Origin: Nageia nagi | Taxonomy: Eukaryota > Pinophyta | NCBI GenBank assembly: GCA_050084985.1 | Contig: JBITNC010000001.1 | Span: 191,642,001 to 191,706,000 of the forward strand | DNA length: 64,000 nucleotides | Direction: 5' to 3' | Shown: positions 1 through 12,070 of the stretch, piece by piece | How the letters are laid out: each line of letters begins with the position of its first letter | Position numbering within the stretch: the stretch's first letter is position 1 | The notes under the pieces: model-generated | Seen by the model: only the letters and a program-made list of their open reading frames with translations | The model's database searches: none | Told to the model about the DNA's origin: nothing | Program-made: the position numbers and the translations under genes

Positions 1-2949
1 ATTTGTAATTCTAAATACGTTAAGAATGGATATCATGTATGTAATTTCTTTTAAGAGTTCATTATATAATATATGATGATCTTAATCATAGATGTGGACA
101 TGCACAAGAAATTTCTTTTATTCTTAAAAGCATTGGTGTAAATTAAAAAAAAATCAATGGTATACATTTATTCAAAAAAACAAATAAAGATATCAAACAT
201 AAGCTACAAATAATAATAAGGATTTTAGAATTGAAAAAACTTAAAACTTAAAGTATAATGATTTAATGAATACATTAGAAGAAGCCCTCATATATGATAT
301 ATGTGGTAATTAGTTTGAGCTAAAAATAAGAAGAAAAAAATAAAAGTTCCAAATTGAATTAAACAAAAAAAAAAGAAAAAAAAATGTAACATTCACAAGG
401 TAGATAACATATAATAATACTAATGCATATAAAATATGATATATAACTTTATAAAAAATTATAATATTACATTAATAGAAGAAAATAATAGAAAATGGAA
501 AATTACTATAATTAATATTTATTAAGCTAGGTGATAAAAGCTCACACACAGATGAATAAACATTAATAAGCATCTAAATATCATTCTCAAAGGTTTTCAA
601 GCTCCTCTAAGAGTAATAGTTAAGGAATATAATGTTATAAAGAAGTTATGAAAGAATCCTCTAAATATTTTAATTATTTTATTGGTTATAAAATCTCCAT
701 TCATAAACAGGCACTATAAAAGGAATTCTAGTGTACAAACAAATAAAAATTTAAAGCATTTATCCACATAACCTACAATAATAAGAATACCACAAGTGCC
801 TAATCATATTTGGTAAAGAAGATCATCATCATAAGTATATTATAATATATGATCTACCATTACACATCAATATTGAAATTAAATAAATTAACTTTAAGAA
901 AATGATTATGGATAATGGTTTAGGATTAAATATTTATCGTATTAAATTTCTTGAGAAATTTAATTTCATTGGAAAAGTCACTAGAATAGGAAATATAATA
1001 ATCTAAGGAGTTCATAAACAAACAAAATAGTTCATAGTTATTATTTCTTTGGAAAGAACATGTAAAAATAAAGCATTGAATATATTATGTAATTTTATAC
1101 TAGGAAATACTATAATATCTTATTAAGAACTTTGATACATGTAGGAAAGTTACTCATCAACATTACATATAAGCCTTGAATATTTAAGTAAGGGTAAATT
1201 ATATGTCATTTTAGTCGATAATGAATAGTACTCCATGTATCACATGAATTAGGTAAATGCTTCTTTATACTAAAAGGGTATCATGAATGTTTAAATGATA
1301 TAGATATATTTGGAGTATCATCACTTCCACATTTTAAATAGAAAAAAGAAGATAAAAGAATAAAATGATGTAAATATATAAAAATTAATAAAACATAAGG
1401 AAATGGGAAATATGTTATTTGAACAAATATATATTTCCATACATACTAGGAGATAAAATCCAAAAATTAAAAATTATTCCATTTTAATAATATTATTTGG
1501 TTCAATAAATTAGTAGAAAGGTATTTTTTTTTAATATAGATGGGCTACAAAGATAAGGTTTAGGAATTTACAAACAAGAAGGATTTCCCTAATAACACCA
1601 TCCTAACTTCCTCTATAAAAGAGAATTGGTTATGTCCTCAAAGTATACACATGATACAATTAGTTCAAAAGATTAAGAAGTTTACATAGTTTATGATACT
1701 ATACAATAAAATATTGAAAATACCAGTCAAGGATTAATGATAAAATATTAATGAAAGGCTTGGTAGCTTACTTTCTAATAAAATTTTTGATGAAAAATAT
1801 TCTCCTCATTCAATTAATATTTCTTCACATTTAAAGCCTTTTTTATGCTTTTTATGTTTAATTATAATTATTTTAACTATTTATTCATTCAATTATGTGC
1901 ATCCATAATAACATTGATATTTATTATGAAAATACTTGATCATGAAAAACCATCAAAAATAGAGTCTTACCTCTTTATTATATTACATTATTAGATCAAC
2001 AAAACACTTTGCAATACAATATATAGGTATCTCACAACATCAAAACAACTCCAAACCATGTTAAGTAATATTAAAATGCAATGGGTATAAAACCACCCAT
2101 ATGAAAATCCAAAAGTTTAGTAGTGAAAAGGAAACTTAGGTTGTCCCAAATGTATAATCTTTTTTTGTAAAGGCTACAATACATATAAAAAAAATATAGT
2201 AGTTGGAAGCCCATTGAATTTATTTTTTTAGGAGGGGTTAAATAGACAAAAGATAATTAAGGCCTAGTTTTTGATTTTTTTTTTTTTTTTTTTAATTTGG
2301 AGTGGAAACAAAAAATACACTAGCATAGGAATTAAATAATATGATACTACGTGTGTGGTTAAAATAAGTATTGAATATGATGATAAATCTTTTATTTTTT
2401 AAAGTGACCATCATAAAATGAAGAATATGCTTCCTTCAAAAGCATGGAGTATTGATCCCAAGGCATATAGTTTATCCAAATTTTAGATTAAACCAACTTA
2501 GACATAAAAATCTTAAAATAATTCCATGTTGGAGGAATATGAACGAGTAAAGTGTAGACAATATGAAAGTTAATATTTCAAGTATATTGTGAAGTCCATG
2601 TTTGAAATCCAAGATGTAAAATGAAGAAACTAATTGAAGTAAAAACTATTGAAGAATAATTTCAAATAATTGATAACCATATTATTAACACCCTTTTTGT
2701 ATTGTGTGATCAAGTGGACACATTGTAAACAATACTCCAATTTCATGTGTTGAGCTTTCTTAATGTTAGACTAGGATTGAAGAACCTATAATAACATAGA
2801 TTTATTGAACAATGTTATGTTTACACAAGAGATAATCTTTATAATAGTTACTAGATTATATGAGAGGAGATAAATCCTTATTATAAGTAGAATAATTTTT
2901 TATAGAAATAATTAGAAAAAGGTCTAAAGAGTGATAAGCCACTTACTAG
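1..2949. other. AT-rich stretch without a recognisable gene
   Basis: I find no coding region I can support here on either strand. The sequence is strongly AT-rich, with short A runs near 360-385 and a run of 19 T at 2275-2293. It lies on the downstream (3') side of the minus-strand gypsy reverse transcriptase remnant at 2950-3730. It may therefore include decayed RNase H and integrase sequence of that element, but I could not read any motif well enough to claim it. Confidence 0.5.
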
Positions 2950-3730
2950 AAATTATACATGCACATAACACTATGAGAAAATTACAAAACATTTATTAAG
3001 ATATAGTAGCTAATATAAAGAAGAAACAATATTTAAGTAGCCTAGAATAAATTTCTTATAGAAACTTTACCATGATAAGGAAAACTCCTAAGATCTATAA
3101 TAGTTGAGGGGTTGGCCATTTCTCAATGACCTAAATTTGTGTCGGATCAACTATAATATATATTCATTAATAATGAATCATAAATAAGAAATGAACATCT
3201 ATAGAAAAAGGATTATAAAAAATAATATGTATAATTGAGATTCCAAAATATATAGAGGACATGTTTCAAATCCTAAAAATATGCCTTAAGGTATTTGAAA
3301 ATACAAGGATATAATCCAAATAAATGATAATATATTCATTAAGAAAATTATGAAAAGACTCATTGATTATTCTCATGAATATAGTGAGTGTATTTATGAT
3401 AAAAAAATGGTATGTCCAATCATCAATATATATTTATAAGGATATTTTTTAAGTCTCTTCAAATCATACTCAAACCTAGTGATATCAACTCTTGAGAAAA
3501 GTTCAAAAAATAACATTACCCCCTAAAATTGGTTAATTAGATTATAAATAAAAGGAAGAGGGTACTAGTTCTTGAAAATGATTTTATTTAGTACCCTAAG
3601 TTCAATATACAAATGTCACATATCATCGTTCTTAAGGACCAAAAAGATGAGAGAAACTAAAGAAGAAAACATAGATTTAATAAATCCTTTAACTAATATA
3701 TCCTTGATTTGATATTTAAAGTATTTATTT
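2950..3730 (-). pseudogene. Decayed Ty3/gypsy reverse transcriptase
   Basis: Reading the minus strand from 3730 down gives a broken but ordered set of Ty3/gypsy RT blocks. They are a GFI...S..S..SLIFLVLKN stretch, then YxVLNKI and a PLP-like block followed by LINQF, then the catalytic region YLDYILVFSNT near 3320 (usually YLDDILIFS), then VDPTQI and EKWPTPQLL near 3080-3140. This is the known order of the gypsy RT palm followed by the connection region. The second catalytic Asp reads as Tyr, and stops and frameshifts are frequent, so the gene is dead. Homology is clear from block order, but the element's ends and lineage are not visible. The linker wording looks closer to chromovirus-type pol than to the Tat-type elements further right; that is a weak inference. 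Confidence 0.7.
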
Positions 3731-5229
3731 TAGAGAATTAAATTTTGATATAATGATCTATTGAAAAGAGAATCACATAAAAATAAATCAATATCATGAG
3801 TAATAGTTTCATTTGAAGAAGTTGATAAAGATCTATAAACTTGGAGTGGATATTATTAGGATTATCTTGGATTATGGTGAATGTAATCTAATGAAAAGGA
3901 GAGCTAGTTTTATTGCATTATTAACCACCTCATAAAATTTATTATATATGATTCCCAAATGAAAAAATGTTCTTAATTGGGTACTTTTTTAGGATGTAAC
4001 TATTATTGTATATATAATAATGAGCCTTCCTATAATACTAATAAGGTTTACCTAGTAAGAAACCATAATAATCCATATTGATAATATTGTAGTTGATATT
4101 ATCTATATATTTTAGACCAAATACAAAATACACAATACAAAATTATGTGTGCATGTGTGTGTGTGGCCTAAATTCAAGGTGTTGCAAATAACTTCCCCTT
4201 ATATCAAATAATTCAATTTGGAATTTGGCCCCTTCAATAATAACAAAAAAGGCCTTCTTTCATTGATATAGTAGGTTGTATAAAAACCTTAACCCATTTT
4301 TAAGGATGATAAATAGGTCAATATTTCTCTTAGCTATAATTTTATTCAAATGGGGGAAATTAATAATTATAGCTTTCTACCACTCATAAAACTTACATTT
4401 TAAGAATTATAATAGTAGGGGTTGGGATGGCCTTAAATAATAATAATTCATTCTATAGATTGGTATTGTGTTTGCTTTCTAATCATAACCCCATCTATTC
4501 CTCCCATTTTATTGGCATTTTTAAATAATAATTGAGGAATATATCATGTTTCATTAAGGGAATAGATAACTAGTCCCAACCTTTCATAGTAATAGTAGGT
4601 TTTATTATCTGCTACATGATCTGCTCTTATCTATGTATTATAAGATCTAAGTAGCATATCAAAGATTATATAAAACTAACTTATTATTATTACCTAAGGA
4701 CACATCCAACCCTACTATTATTAGAATAAGTAGTTAAACTCTCCCGATCCTAAGAGATATTGATGGTAGATGAGGAACATGAGGCTAGGGGGATAAATTA
4801 TCATAGAGGAATTTTTTATGATTCTTGTAAGAGAGAGCCTACCATTTCAATGTCATCATAAAGTATATGAATGCATATAAATAAACTCTATATTGTGTTA
4901 TCAAACCCCATATGCATTTTATAGGGATGAGAGATGTTGTTCATCATGAAACTCCTAAGATTCGCTAGCACTTTGAAATCCTATTACTATTGGCTAACAC
5001 CTACATGTCATATTTTATACCCTTCCTTGCCAGATTAACACTTTTCAATGTAAATAATTCACTTTGTTTCATATTTCTAATTGTTACCCAACACCAAGGA
5101 TCATTGGTTTATAAAAAAGCTAGTTTAAGAATTTGAAACCCTAGATTGAAAAGCTTATTCAAATTTGAAACCCTTGAACCCTTTCTAGAGTTATGAAAAC
5201 CATTTTTAATTCAATTTTGGATGAAAATT
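3731..5229. other. AT-rich spacer
   Basis: No supportable gene. It contains a short TG microsatellite at about 4146-4166. It may hold the 5' part of the gypsy remnant that ends at 3730, but no gag or protease motif could be read. Confidence 0.45.
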
Positions 5230-5234
5230 TTATT

Positions 5235-5460
5235 AAGATGAGAGAAAAGCACTTATTATTATTATTTTATGAATGTCTATGCCCTCTTGTAGAGATGTTG
5301 AGCTTGCATAAGAAATAAGGTGAATAAAAGTGGGAAGGTGCAAGTAAGATAAATTCATCAACTTGGATAACACTTCCTCTTCATGGTATTTTTGAGGTAA
5401 ACCCATAAAACCTTGCTAAGAAATAGAATATTTATGGGTTAGGGATTACGAATTCTATAA
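5235..5460 (-). repeat. Inverted-repeat arm A (PPR N-terminal module)
   Basis: The reverse complement of this segment aligns by eye with 8168-8420. Shared words are CTAACCCATAAATATT, GGTTTACCT, TTGATGAATTTA and CTTATGCAAGCT. In translation both arms resemble the part of a PPR repeat written VQxDEFxF...LxxA, as in the common plant motif V.PDEFTF.SVL.ACA. Arm A is read on the minus strand and arm B on the plus strand, so one copy has been inverted. The two arms are about 2.7 kb apart. Confidence 0.6.
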
Positions 5461-6220
5461 GAACCAAGTAAACAAGTCCACACTACGTTATTAGGTTTTA
5501 CTGGAATGTTATTTATAAAGTATTTTGGTTCATTTAGACATCCAACATGAACAAAAAGGTCAACCATACATGTATAATGTTCTAGGTGTAATACAATAAT
5601 AATCATTCATATACACAATGTAGTATTAGGTTTTACTAGCATGTTATTTATAAAGGTTTTGCTTCATTTTGAGGCCCAACATAACCAAGAAGATCAACCA
5701 TGCATGTATAGTGTTTTGGTTGCAATATGATAATAATCATTCATGGATACGAGGTATTTATAACCCTCCTTCACTAGATCTTCATGACTAAATGCAAATA
5801 ATACACTAACTAATGTAGCATCATTGAAACTAACGATTAATTATTCTATTTATTTAAATAATTTAATGGCTTCCTTTCTATAATCATTACTTACATATCC
5901 TACAAGAATTACATTCCATGAAATTATTTGTCCATCTCACATCTTACCAAAAAAATGCTTTCCTTTAGAATTTTCACACATTTTGTATACATACCTTTCA
6001 AGGTTTTTATAATCATTGCATGCAAAAGAAACCCACATTTATTTATTATCCATGAATGTCCATAGCTCATTTTAAAGATGCAAAAATTGCACATATAAGA
6101 AGAATAATTACAAAGGTTATTGAATTTGTTCTAAAACCATTTAATTACATTTTTTGAAAATGCTTGAGGTCCTTAAAACCATAGTTCCTATTCTAGATAC
6201 CCAATGTAGTTACATAAACT
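5455..6220 (-). pseudogene. PPR protein pseudogene, fragment 1 (PLS class)
   Basis: Pentatricopeptide repeat proteins are plant organelle RNA-binding proteins used in editing, splicing and stability. On the minus strand this segment reads, from high to low coordinate, as successive PPR pieces. They are NGFRxNSITFVIILLICA then a DIHG block (about 6050-6190), WNVILVGYVSNDYRKEAIKL (about 5870-5940), a FAFSHEDLVKEGYKYL block (about 5750-5800), and a second-copy end with EHYTCMVDLFVHVGCLNE (about 5540-5590) and VKPNNVVWTCLLGS (about 5470-5520). These match the L, S and final repeat signatures of plant PLS-type PPR proteins (EHYxCMVDLLGRxGxLxEA, KPDxxxWxxLL). The EHY...VKPN module occurs twice in a row, at about 5460-5600 and 5615-5740, so there is an internal duplication. 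Many stops and shifts show that it is not functional. Confidence 0.8.
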
Positions 6221-6899
6221 TAATTTATTTAATTCATGTAATTGCTTAAAATAAATAAATAACAATTATCAAGTTACTTGGTATTATTTCATTAATATCA
6301 ATATAGTAGTGTACTAATTTATGTCTTGTTTGTAGGTAATGTGAGGCCCAAGGTGTGGGTTACATCATCAAGTTACCTATATAACTAAGATCCACATAAG
6401 TCTACTATCAAGATAAATTTGGATAACATATTTTGATCTTGATAGTGGCATATTCCCCTTTAAGTGTTTCTCAATGCTACCTTATCAAGATTAGAATTTG
6501 GTTACTATGATTTTCTTGCATGAGCTATCATATTATTATTGCACATGATTTGATATCCTTGCAAGCTTAAGAAGGTGATAACCTTGATTTGGATTTTGAA
6601 TCTCTTTTAAAAAGGAAAAATTGTGGCTTGTTAGAGGACTTATGATGGCCCATTCTACTATTGGAGGACTAATGTTGATCCTTTTTGAAGGATTTACGAG
6701 TTATGATTTTTTGACAATTTTTTGTTTCCTTTGGTCTATAATAGGTGAGTACAATAGGTAAGTATATTAATCTCCATCTTGATAGGCATTATCTTGTTCC
6801 TTTTTTAAAATCATTTATTTCTATTACTAGGGTATTTCGGTTTGTAGGCTTAGGGATTATTTTTACTATTTAATTACTACAATTACTTTTCCATAACCT
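6221..6899. other. Spacer between PPR fragments
   Basis: No PPR words and no other gene are readable here. The base composition is slightly less AT-rich than its surroundings and the sequence interrupts the PPR fragments. It may be an insertion, but I see no terminal repeats. Confidence 0.4.
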
Positions 6900-8165
6900 A
6901 CACTCAACATAGATAATATGGTCAACCATACATGAGTGTTTCATTATGAATGTAATAAAATATAATCATTCATGGATTTGAAGTATTGATAACCCCATTT
7001 CATTAGAATTGCATGGTTACATGTAGATAATACCTAAAAATGTAACATTATCTAGCTTCAAATAGTTTGTTCATAATGCATCATATGTAGATAATACCAT
7101 TCATTTCATACGTTGTAATCATTGCAATCCATTAAATTATTTTTTCATAATGAATCTTATTATATAAAACCCTTTTCATCTTAGTGCTCACACATTATAC
7201 ATATATGTTTATTAGGGATATTATCATAATTGTATATGAAATAAACCCACATGTAATTGGATTAAATATGATGTCCAACAATATACTAGATCATCACAAA
7301 ATTTAAATATTTAATATCATTTAAGAGGTCCAACAAAGTGTGCACCAGAGTAAAATAACACACTTTTATTTTTGGTGTCTATGGTGTCTATGTTACTTTA
7401 CTCTATTGGACCTCTTTTTCTATGATGTGTACTAATGTTATGCTTGATTATACATTATATTCTTACATGAGAATGTATTTGGGGATAATTTTATTTCACA
7501 AATACTAGATATAATATAGTTCCTTTCCATTAGCCTCTAAACCATGCTTGTTTTATGCATATCCTATGATCATTACATTCCATGAGATTGTATTTATTTG
7601 CTACTTTTTCCCAGGAATATTTTTAGCTTTATTAAGAAGAAAAATATGGTAATATCCTATAATGATTGCAATCCATGATATGATTTCCCTATTTGATACA
7701 ACCATTCTTTCCATATGCTACAATCATTATGTTCCATGAAATTATTTATTTATAATGTATCTTGTCAAACAAAATCCTTTCCATCCTAATGCTCCCACAC
7801 TTTACATATATGTGTATTAGGGATATTATTATAATTGCATATGAAAGAAACATACATCTAACTTTTTTTTCATGAATGTTTGTACCTCATTTTAAAGTTA
7901 TAAAAGTTGCACATACAACCATAATACTTGCAACAATTATTAAATTTAGTTTGAAACTAGTCAATTGCACCTTTTGAAAATAAGTTAGATCCTTTAAACC
8001 AAGCTTATTCTATTAATATCATGTGATCATTTCATTCCATGATATTTTGTCTCTCTATTTCATTTTCCTAAACATATTTTCAACTTCCTTAAGAAGGACA
8101 ATCTATATACATCTTGTAATCATTGCAGTTAATGAGATAATGTCTCTCTATTTCATTTTATTAAA
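6900..8165 (-). pseudogene. PPR protein pseudogene, fragment 2
   Basis: Minus-strand PPR words recur in scrambled order. At 7560-7690 there are REIISWIAIIIGYY and NTISWNVMII, equivalent to the common RDVVSWNAMIAGY motif and typical of the S repeats in PLS-type PPRs. Around 7840-7960 there is a VIxxICAIFITLK-type block, equivalent to the LPACAxLxALxxG motif. Around 7000-7250 and 8000-8140 there are repeats of the same kinds. A hairpin at 7323-7416 lies inside. No continuous frame exists. Confidence 0.65.
7323..7416. repeat. Imperfect hairpin (two-part stem)
   Basis: The outer stem is a perfect 11-bp inverted repeat, AAGAGGTCCAA at 7323-7333 with TTGGACCTCTT at 7406-7416. The inner stem pairs AGAGTAAAATAACA (7347-7360) with TGTTACTTTACTCT (7391-7404), with one mismatch in 14. 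A 13-nt bulge lies on the left side and 1 nt on the right. It could be a MITE remnant or a small-RNA-type foldback. The sequence alone does not decide which. Confidence 0.7.
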
Positions 8166-8167
8166 TA

Positions 8168-8420
8168 CTACATGAGTCTTTTACATTATTCATAAAACCT
8201 AACCCATAAATATTATATTTTTTAGCTCTATAAAGGGTTGATAGGTTTACCTAAAAAATGTTACAAATTGGAAGTGGTGTTCAACTTGATGAATTTACCT
8301 TTACCTCCACCTTCTTGCTTATGCAAGCTTACAATCTTTGGAAGAAGGTATAAATGTTCATCAAATAATAATAAGTGGTTTTCACTTGGGTTGAGTGCAT
8401 GGAATAATGGCATGTTTAAA
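8168..8420 (+). repeat. Inverted-repeat arm B (PPR module on the plus strand)
   Basis: This is the partner of the arm at 5235-5460, in opposite orientation. On the plus strand, 8279-8370 reads as a PPR-like block starting VQLDEFTFTSTF with a following LxxQAYNL segment, equivalent to V.PDEFTFxSVLxACxxL. An in-frame stop follows within about 25 codons. Nothing suggests a functional short protein here. Confidence 0.55.
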
Positions 8421-8479
8421 TACTAAGTGTTTGTGCTTGAAAATCCTAATTTTTTTGCATGTCTATGTAGATATTCCCT

Positions 8480-8712
8480 TATCAGTAATATTCCATTATG
8501 GGTATAATACAATAATAATCATTCTTGAATTTAAAGCATTGATATCCTTCTTCACTAGACTTGCATAGTTACATGTAAATAATACACTAGCAGATATAAT
8601 ATCATTTGGATTAATACCCACATATTCTATTTATTCAAATAGTTTAATTAATGCCCCATTTTAAATCTATAAAAGTGGCACATACAACCATGATAGTTGT
8701 ATGAATATTAAG
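8480..8712 (-). pseudogene. PPR protein pseudogene, fragment 3
   Basis: A short segment repeats words found in the PPR fragments at 5720-5860 and 15,860-15,960, on the same strand: the ATAATAATCATTC word, the CACTAGAC...TGCATAGTTACATG word, and the AAAAGT(T/G)GCACATACAA word that marks the LPACA-type repeat. It is a partial, rearranged copy with no open frame. Confidence 0.5.
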
Positions 8713-8734
8713 GTTTGGGTATGACATGACATAG

Positions 8735-9145
8735 ATGCTCAATATTATTGAAAACTTGAATAACAAGACTTGTGTTCAACTTACCAAGAATTGTTAATAT
8801 TATTTCATATATCATTCTTGCATATCAAGGCTTGAGAACAACATATTGATACTATTGCATTATCCATATATTACATGCATAAACAAACTTAGGTTCAACT
8901 TACCAAGCATCATTGACATTATTGCATATATCATGCTTGCATATTGAGGCTTGAGAAAAACATATCGTACATTGGTGATATTATTGCATTTTCCACATCA
9001 TACATGCATAACAACACTTGGGTTCAACTTACCAAGCATTATCAACACTAGTGCATATATCATGTTGTCATGTTGATGCTTGAAAATGATATATAATACA
9101 TTGGTGTTACCATTGCATTATCCACATCATACATACATAACAATA
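8735..9145. repeat. Tandem repeat array, about 120-130 bp unit
   Basis: At least three imperfect direct copies occur. The anchor word GTTCAACTTACCAAG starts at 8774, 8893 and 9022, giving periods of 119 and 129 bp. Each copy continues with an ATTGCATATATCATG...CTTGCATATTGAGGCTTGA-like part and a CATTATCCACATCATACATGCATAA-like part. Copies differ by scattered substitutions and small indels. No coding content. Confidence 0.8.
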
Positions 9146-9640
9146 TATATCAAAATTATTGCATTTTACACTTTATTCTTGCATAACTATAAATAACAAA
9201 ACTAATGTATTATCCTTAACTTGTAGAATAATACATGATGAAGCTACATTTTATCCATAACATATCATAAGCATAAAAATATTATTATTTATATCACTTG
9301 TGGGAGATACCTTTGCATATCATAAACATATAAATATTATGCTACATTTTATTTTTAAGCAAATGTGCCCACCATCATTAAAGATATCTATAAAGTTATG
9401 GCATATAATTGAAAAAATTAGGAATAGTGGCATAAGATAGAGTATTTATGTCCAACATGGTTTACTCATGCACTATGGCACTTCTACAAGTAAATACTTG
9501 TAGAAATATAACTATCATTTGATCAACATAGTATTGAATAGTATATTATTTTCCTTCTATACCTCTTAATTTCTATATAATTACATACAAGACCCCACAT
9601 GATAATGCTTACAAATCACCTTGCTTATCTCCGTCATTTG
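9146..9640. other. AT-rich spacer
   Basis: I see no gene or clear repeat here. Confidence 0.4.
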
Positions 9641-10240
9641 AAGACATAATCTAGAGTTCCATTATTTGACCCAATTTGATATAATCTAGAGTTCCATCTT
9701 AATGCTTCCACATTTTGCATACATATCTATCAAGGATATTATCATAATTGCATGCAAAAGAAACCCACATATTTTTTCCCATGATTGTTCATGTCCCATT
9801 TTAAATCTATAAAAGTTGTACATACAAGTAGAATACTTGTAATAGCTATTATATTTAGTCTAAATCCAATCAATTTTATTTTCTAAAAATACTTAACAAC
9901 CTATAAACTAGACTCATTTTTTGTATATCCTATGATCATTGCATTATATGAGATTGTATTTATCTACTACATCTTGTAAAAAGATTTCCAACTATTTTAA
10001 GAAGGACAATTTGGAAATATCCTATAATATTTAAAATCCATAAGATGGTGTTTTTTTTCTACATTTTATCAAATAATACATGAGCATTCTATATGAATTC
10101 TATAGGCACCAATCAAACAAGTCCATACAAAAATATCAAGTTTTATTATCATGTTGTTTAAAAAATATTTTTCTTCATCTAGAGGCCTAACTCAACCAAG
10201 AAGATCAATCCAGAGTTCCATTATCTAACTCAATTTCCTC
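9641..10240 (-). pseudogene. PPR protein pseudogene, fragment 4
   Basis: The same minus-strand PPR words appear again. There is a CATACATATCTATCAAGGATATT...AAAAGTTGTACATACAAG block (the LPACA-type repeat, 9715-9830). At 10,095-10,200 there is a copy of the end module that at 5460 and 15,740 encodes the VKPNxxxWTCLLGSY region, marked by TATGAATTCTATAGGxACC and by CATCTAGAGGCCTAAC. Decay is heavier than in the copy at 15.5-16.2 kb. This is one of at least five copies of that end module in the window. Confidence 0.6.
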
Positions 10241-11305
10241 ATTATAACAAGGAGCAAATGAATAATAATATTGATATATTCTTATGTATAACACCTAATA
10301 ATTTCATTCAAAATCTCATATGTATATGTTATAAGATGAGAGTAGAAGAATTGCTCCTATTTATAGTTGCAAAGAGAGCACCAATTATGTCCTCCAAATA
10401 AGGAGAAAGAGGTGAACTAGGACCAACTTTCTCATATCCTTGAGCAAGGTAATACATAGCACCAACTATGTCTCTACTACATTTGGAGAATATTTTATAC
10501 TCTCTAATAATTCTCGAGTATAAGTTGAGGATTAATAGAGATAATAATTAAATTTTGAATCACATACATATACAAGAACTCAAATATCTTACTTAGAGTA
10601 CAAATAATATTTTGAAATACCTTTTAGGCCCAAATTAGTTTTCATATAACTCTAAGGATAATATCCTTTTATTTTAATGATGTGTCTCTTATTATTATCA
10701 AATTAAATCAACACAAGTTATGTTCTTACAATATTTCCTCTTTCTTTATGCAAGGTAATCCTAGCATTGATGCTAAATTGCATATGAATTTGTTGTTTAT
10801 TTCACATATAAAAGGAGGAGGTATGATCTATAAGCAAGCAATAAATCTTGGACTTGATAGTCAGTAAATCTTTAAAACTTAAGGTGTCTCTTGACATTAA
10901 GATTTGTTATTCATAAGGGATATTTTTCATAAATAGTTTACAATATTTATATACTAGGCTTGTTAAAAAATTCTTGGGCCTTATGCATTCTTCCATATTT
11001 TTCATACAAGAAAGAAAAGACATCGGTGTAGCAAGTATTCTTCTACTAGCATAGATAAGGTAGAGTTTGATGCAATCTAAATAAACAACACATAAGAGTG
11101 ATGGGTTGTTTGTTTATATTGTGTTCAATATCCATCTTATTTGTACTAGTAAAGGTCAACAATACATGCATAGTGTTCCATTATGGGGGGTAATTCTTTC
11201 CAAGTTAAAACTATGCCTACATAGTAAATATTGATCTTGTCAAAATTTGCTATGTAGGAATAGGTGTAGAACAAAAAGAATTATTATTGCAAAATGTTAA
11301 AGAGG
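10241..11305. other. AT-rich spacer
   Basis: I found no supportable gene. A 61-codon open frame at 10,682-10,867 shows no family resemblance, no codon structure and no plausible context, so I treat it as chance. Confidence 0.4.
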
Positions 11306-11307
11306 TA

Positions 11308-11462
11308 ATTTCCACCATTAGAGTATTCTTAGATAAAGATGTAATTTCTTACCTCTTCTAAGGTATATTTCATCTCCTTCATCTCTTAAGCTTCTTTGGC
11401 ATAATCATTTCTTGTTTCAAGCTCTTAAGTGAGTACATAGGAGGTTAACCCAAATTCATCAA
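11308..11462 (-). pseudogene. Copy 1 of a coding-like module linked to the PPR copies
   Basis: On the minus strand this reads as a mostly open stretch containing YVLTQELETRNDYAKEAQ and then MKYTLEEVRNY. The same module is found at 15,215-15,480 and 16,575-16,800, each time just downstream of a PPR C-terminal (E motif) piece. Here it stands alone. The predicted peptide is charged and probably helical. I do not recognise the family. It may be a 3' flanking exon or a neighbouring pseudogene that was duplicated together with the PPR gene. Confidence 0.5.
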
Positions 11463-11664
11463 ATATGGTAATTATTACTTCAAATTTTAAATACTAGAAT
11501 TAGTTTGTATTGTATCATGCTATACATTAAATTTATCTAGGTTGTTAATTTTCCATATAGGTATCAAATAGGAAAATAGAGTCTAAATTTAACATAAGGG
11601 GATGCTTGTTGACTAGGATCGTAGTGGCTAAAGGCACAATGTTCAATGATGATCCTAATGAAGA

Positions 11665-11871
11665 GATATCATGAAAATTTGGGTGAAGGTTATTGTGAAA
11701 TAATGGAACATGTTGTGGGCTCCTTCATTATCCAACTTGTAACAAAATTTTTTACAAATAAATTTTGATATGTTGTAGTAGTATTGTAAAGAATATTTTA
11801 ATCATTTTAGCATAATTGAAACTATAAATCATATTTGAATCATTTGAGCATAATTATGTAATTATTAATCA
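11665..11871. repeat. Direct duplication, copy A
   Basis: Pairs with 12,071-12,275 at an offset of about 404-406 bp. Shared words include GATATCAT...GTGAAGRTTATT, AATAATGRAACATGTT, ACAAATAAATT, TGTTGTAG.AGTATTGTA and GAGCATAATTATGTAATTATT. The copies differ by substitutions and one block of small indels. Noncoding. Confidence 0.75.
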
Positions 11872-12070
11872 ATTGAGCATAATTGTAGAGAATATTTGAA
11901 TCTTATTGTGCTTATTTTTGTGTTCATGTTCCATCTATATTGAATATATTCATGTCCAAAATTAGAGCCAAAAAGCTGATATGACTCTTGTAACAAACCT
12001 ATTAAAAAGTGATAAATAGGATTTTTCATGCTTGTACAATTAGAATATCGTTGAACCAAAGTAGGTATTT

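Noticed and set aside
8238-8426. 62-codon plus-strand open frame
   Set aside because: It overlaps the inverted PPR module in a different frame from the PPR-like reading, so it is a chance frame over a pseudogene.
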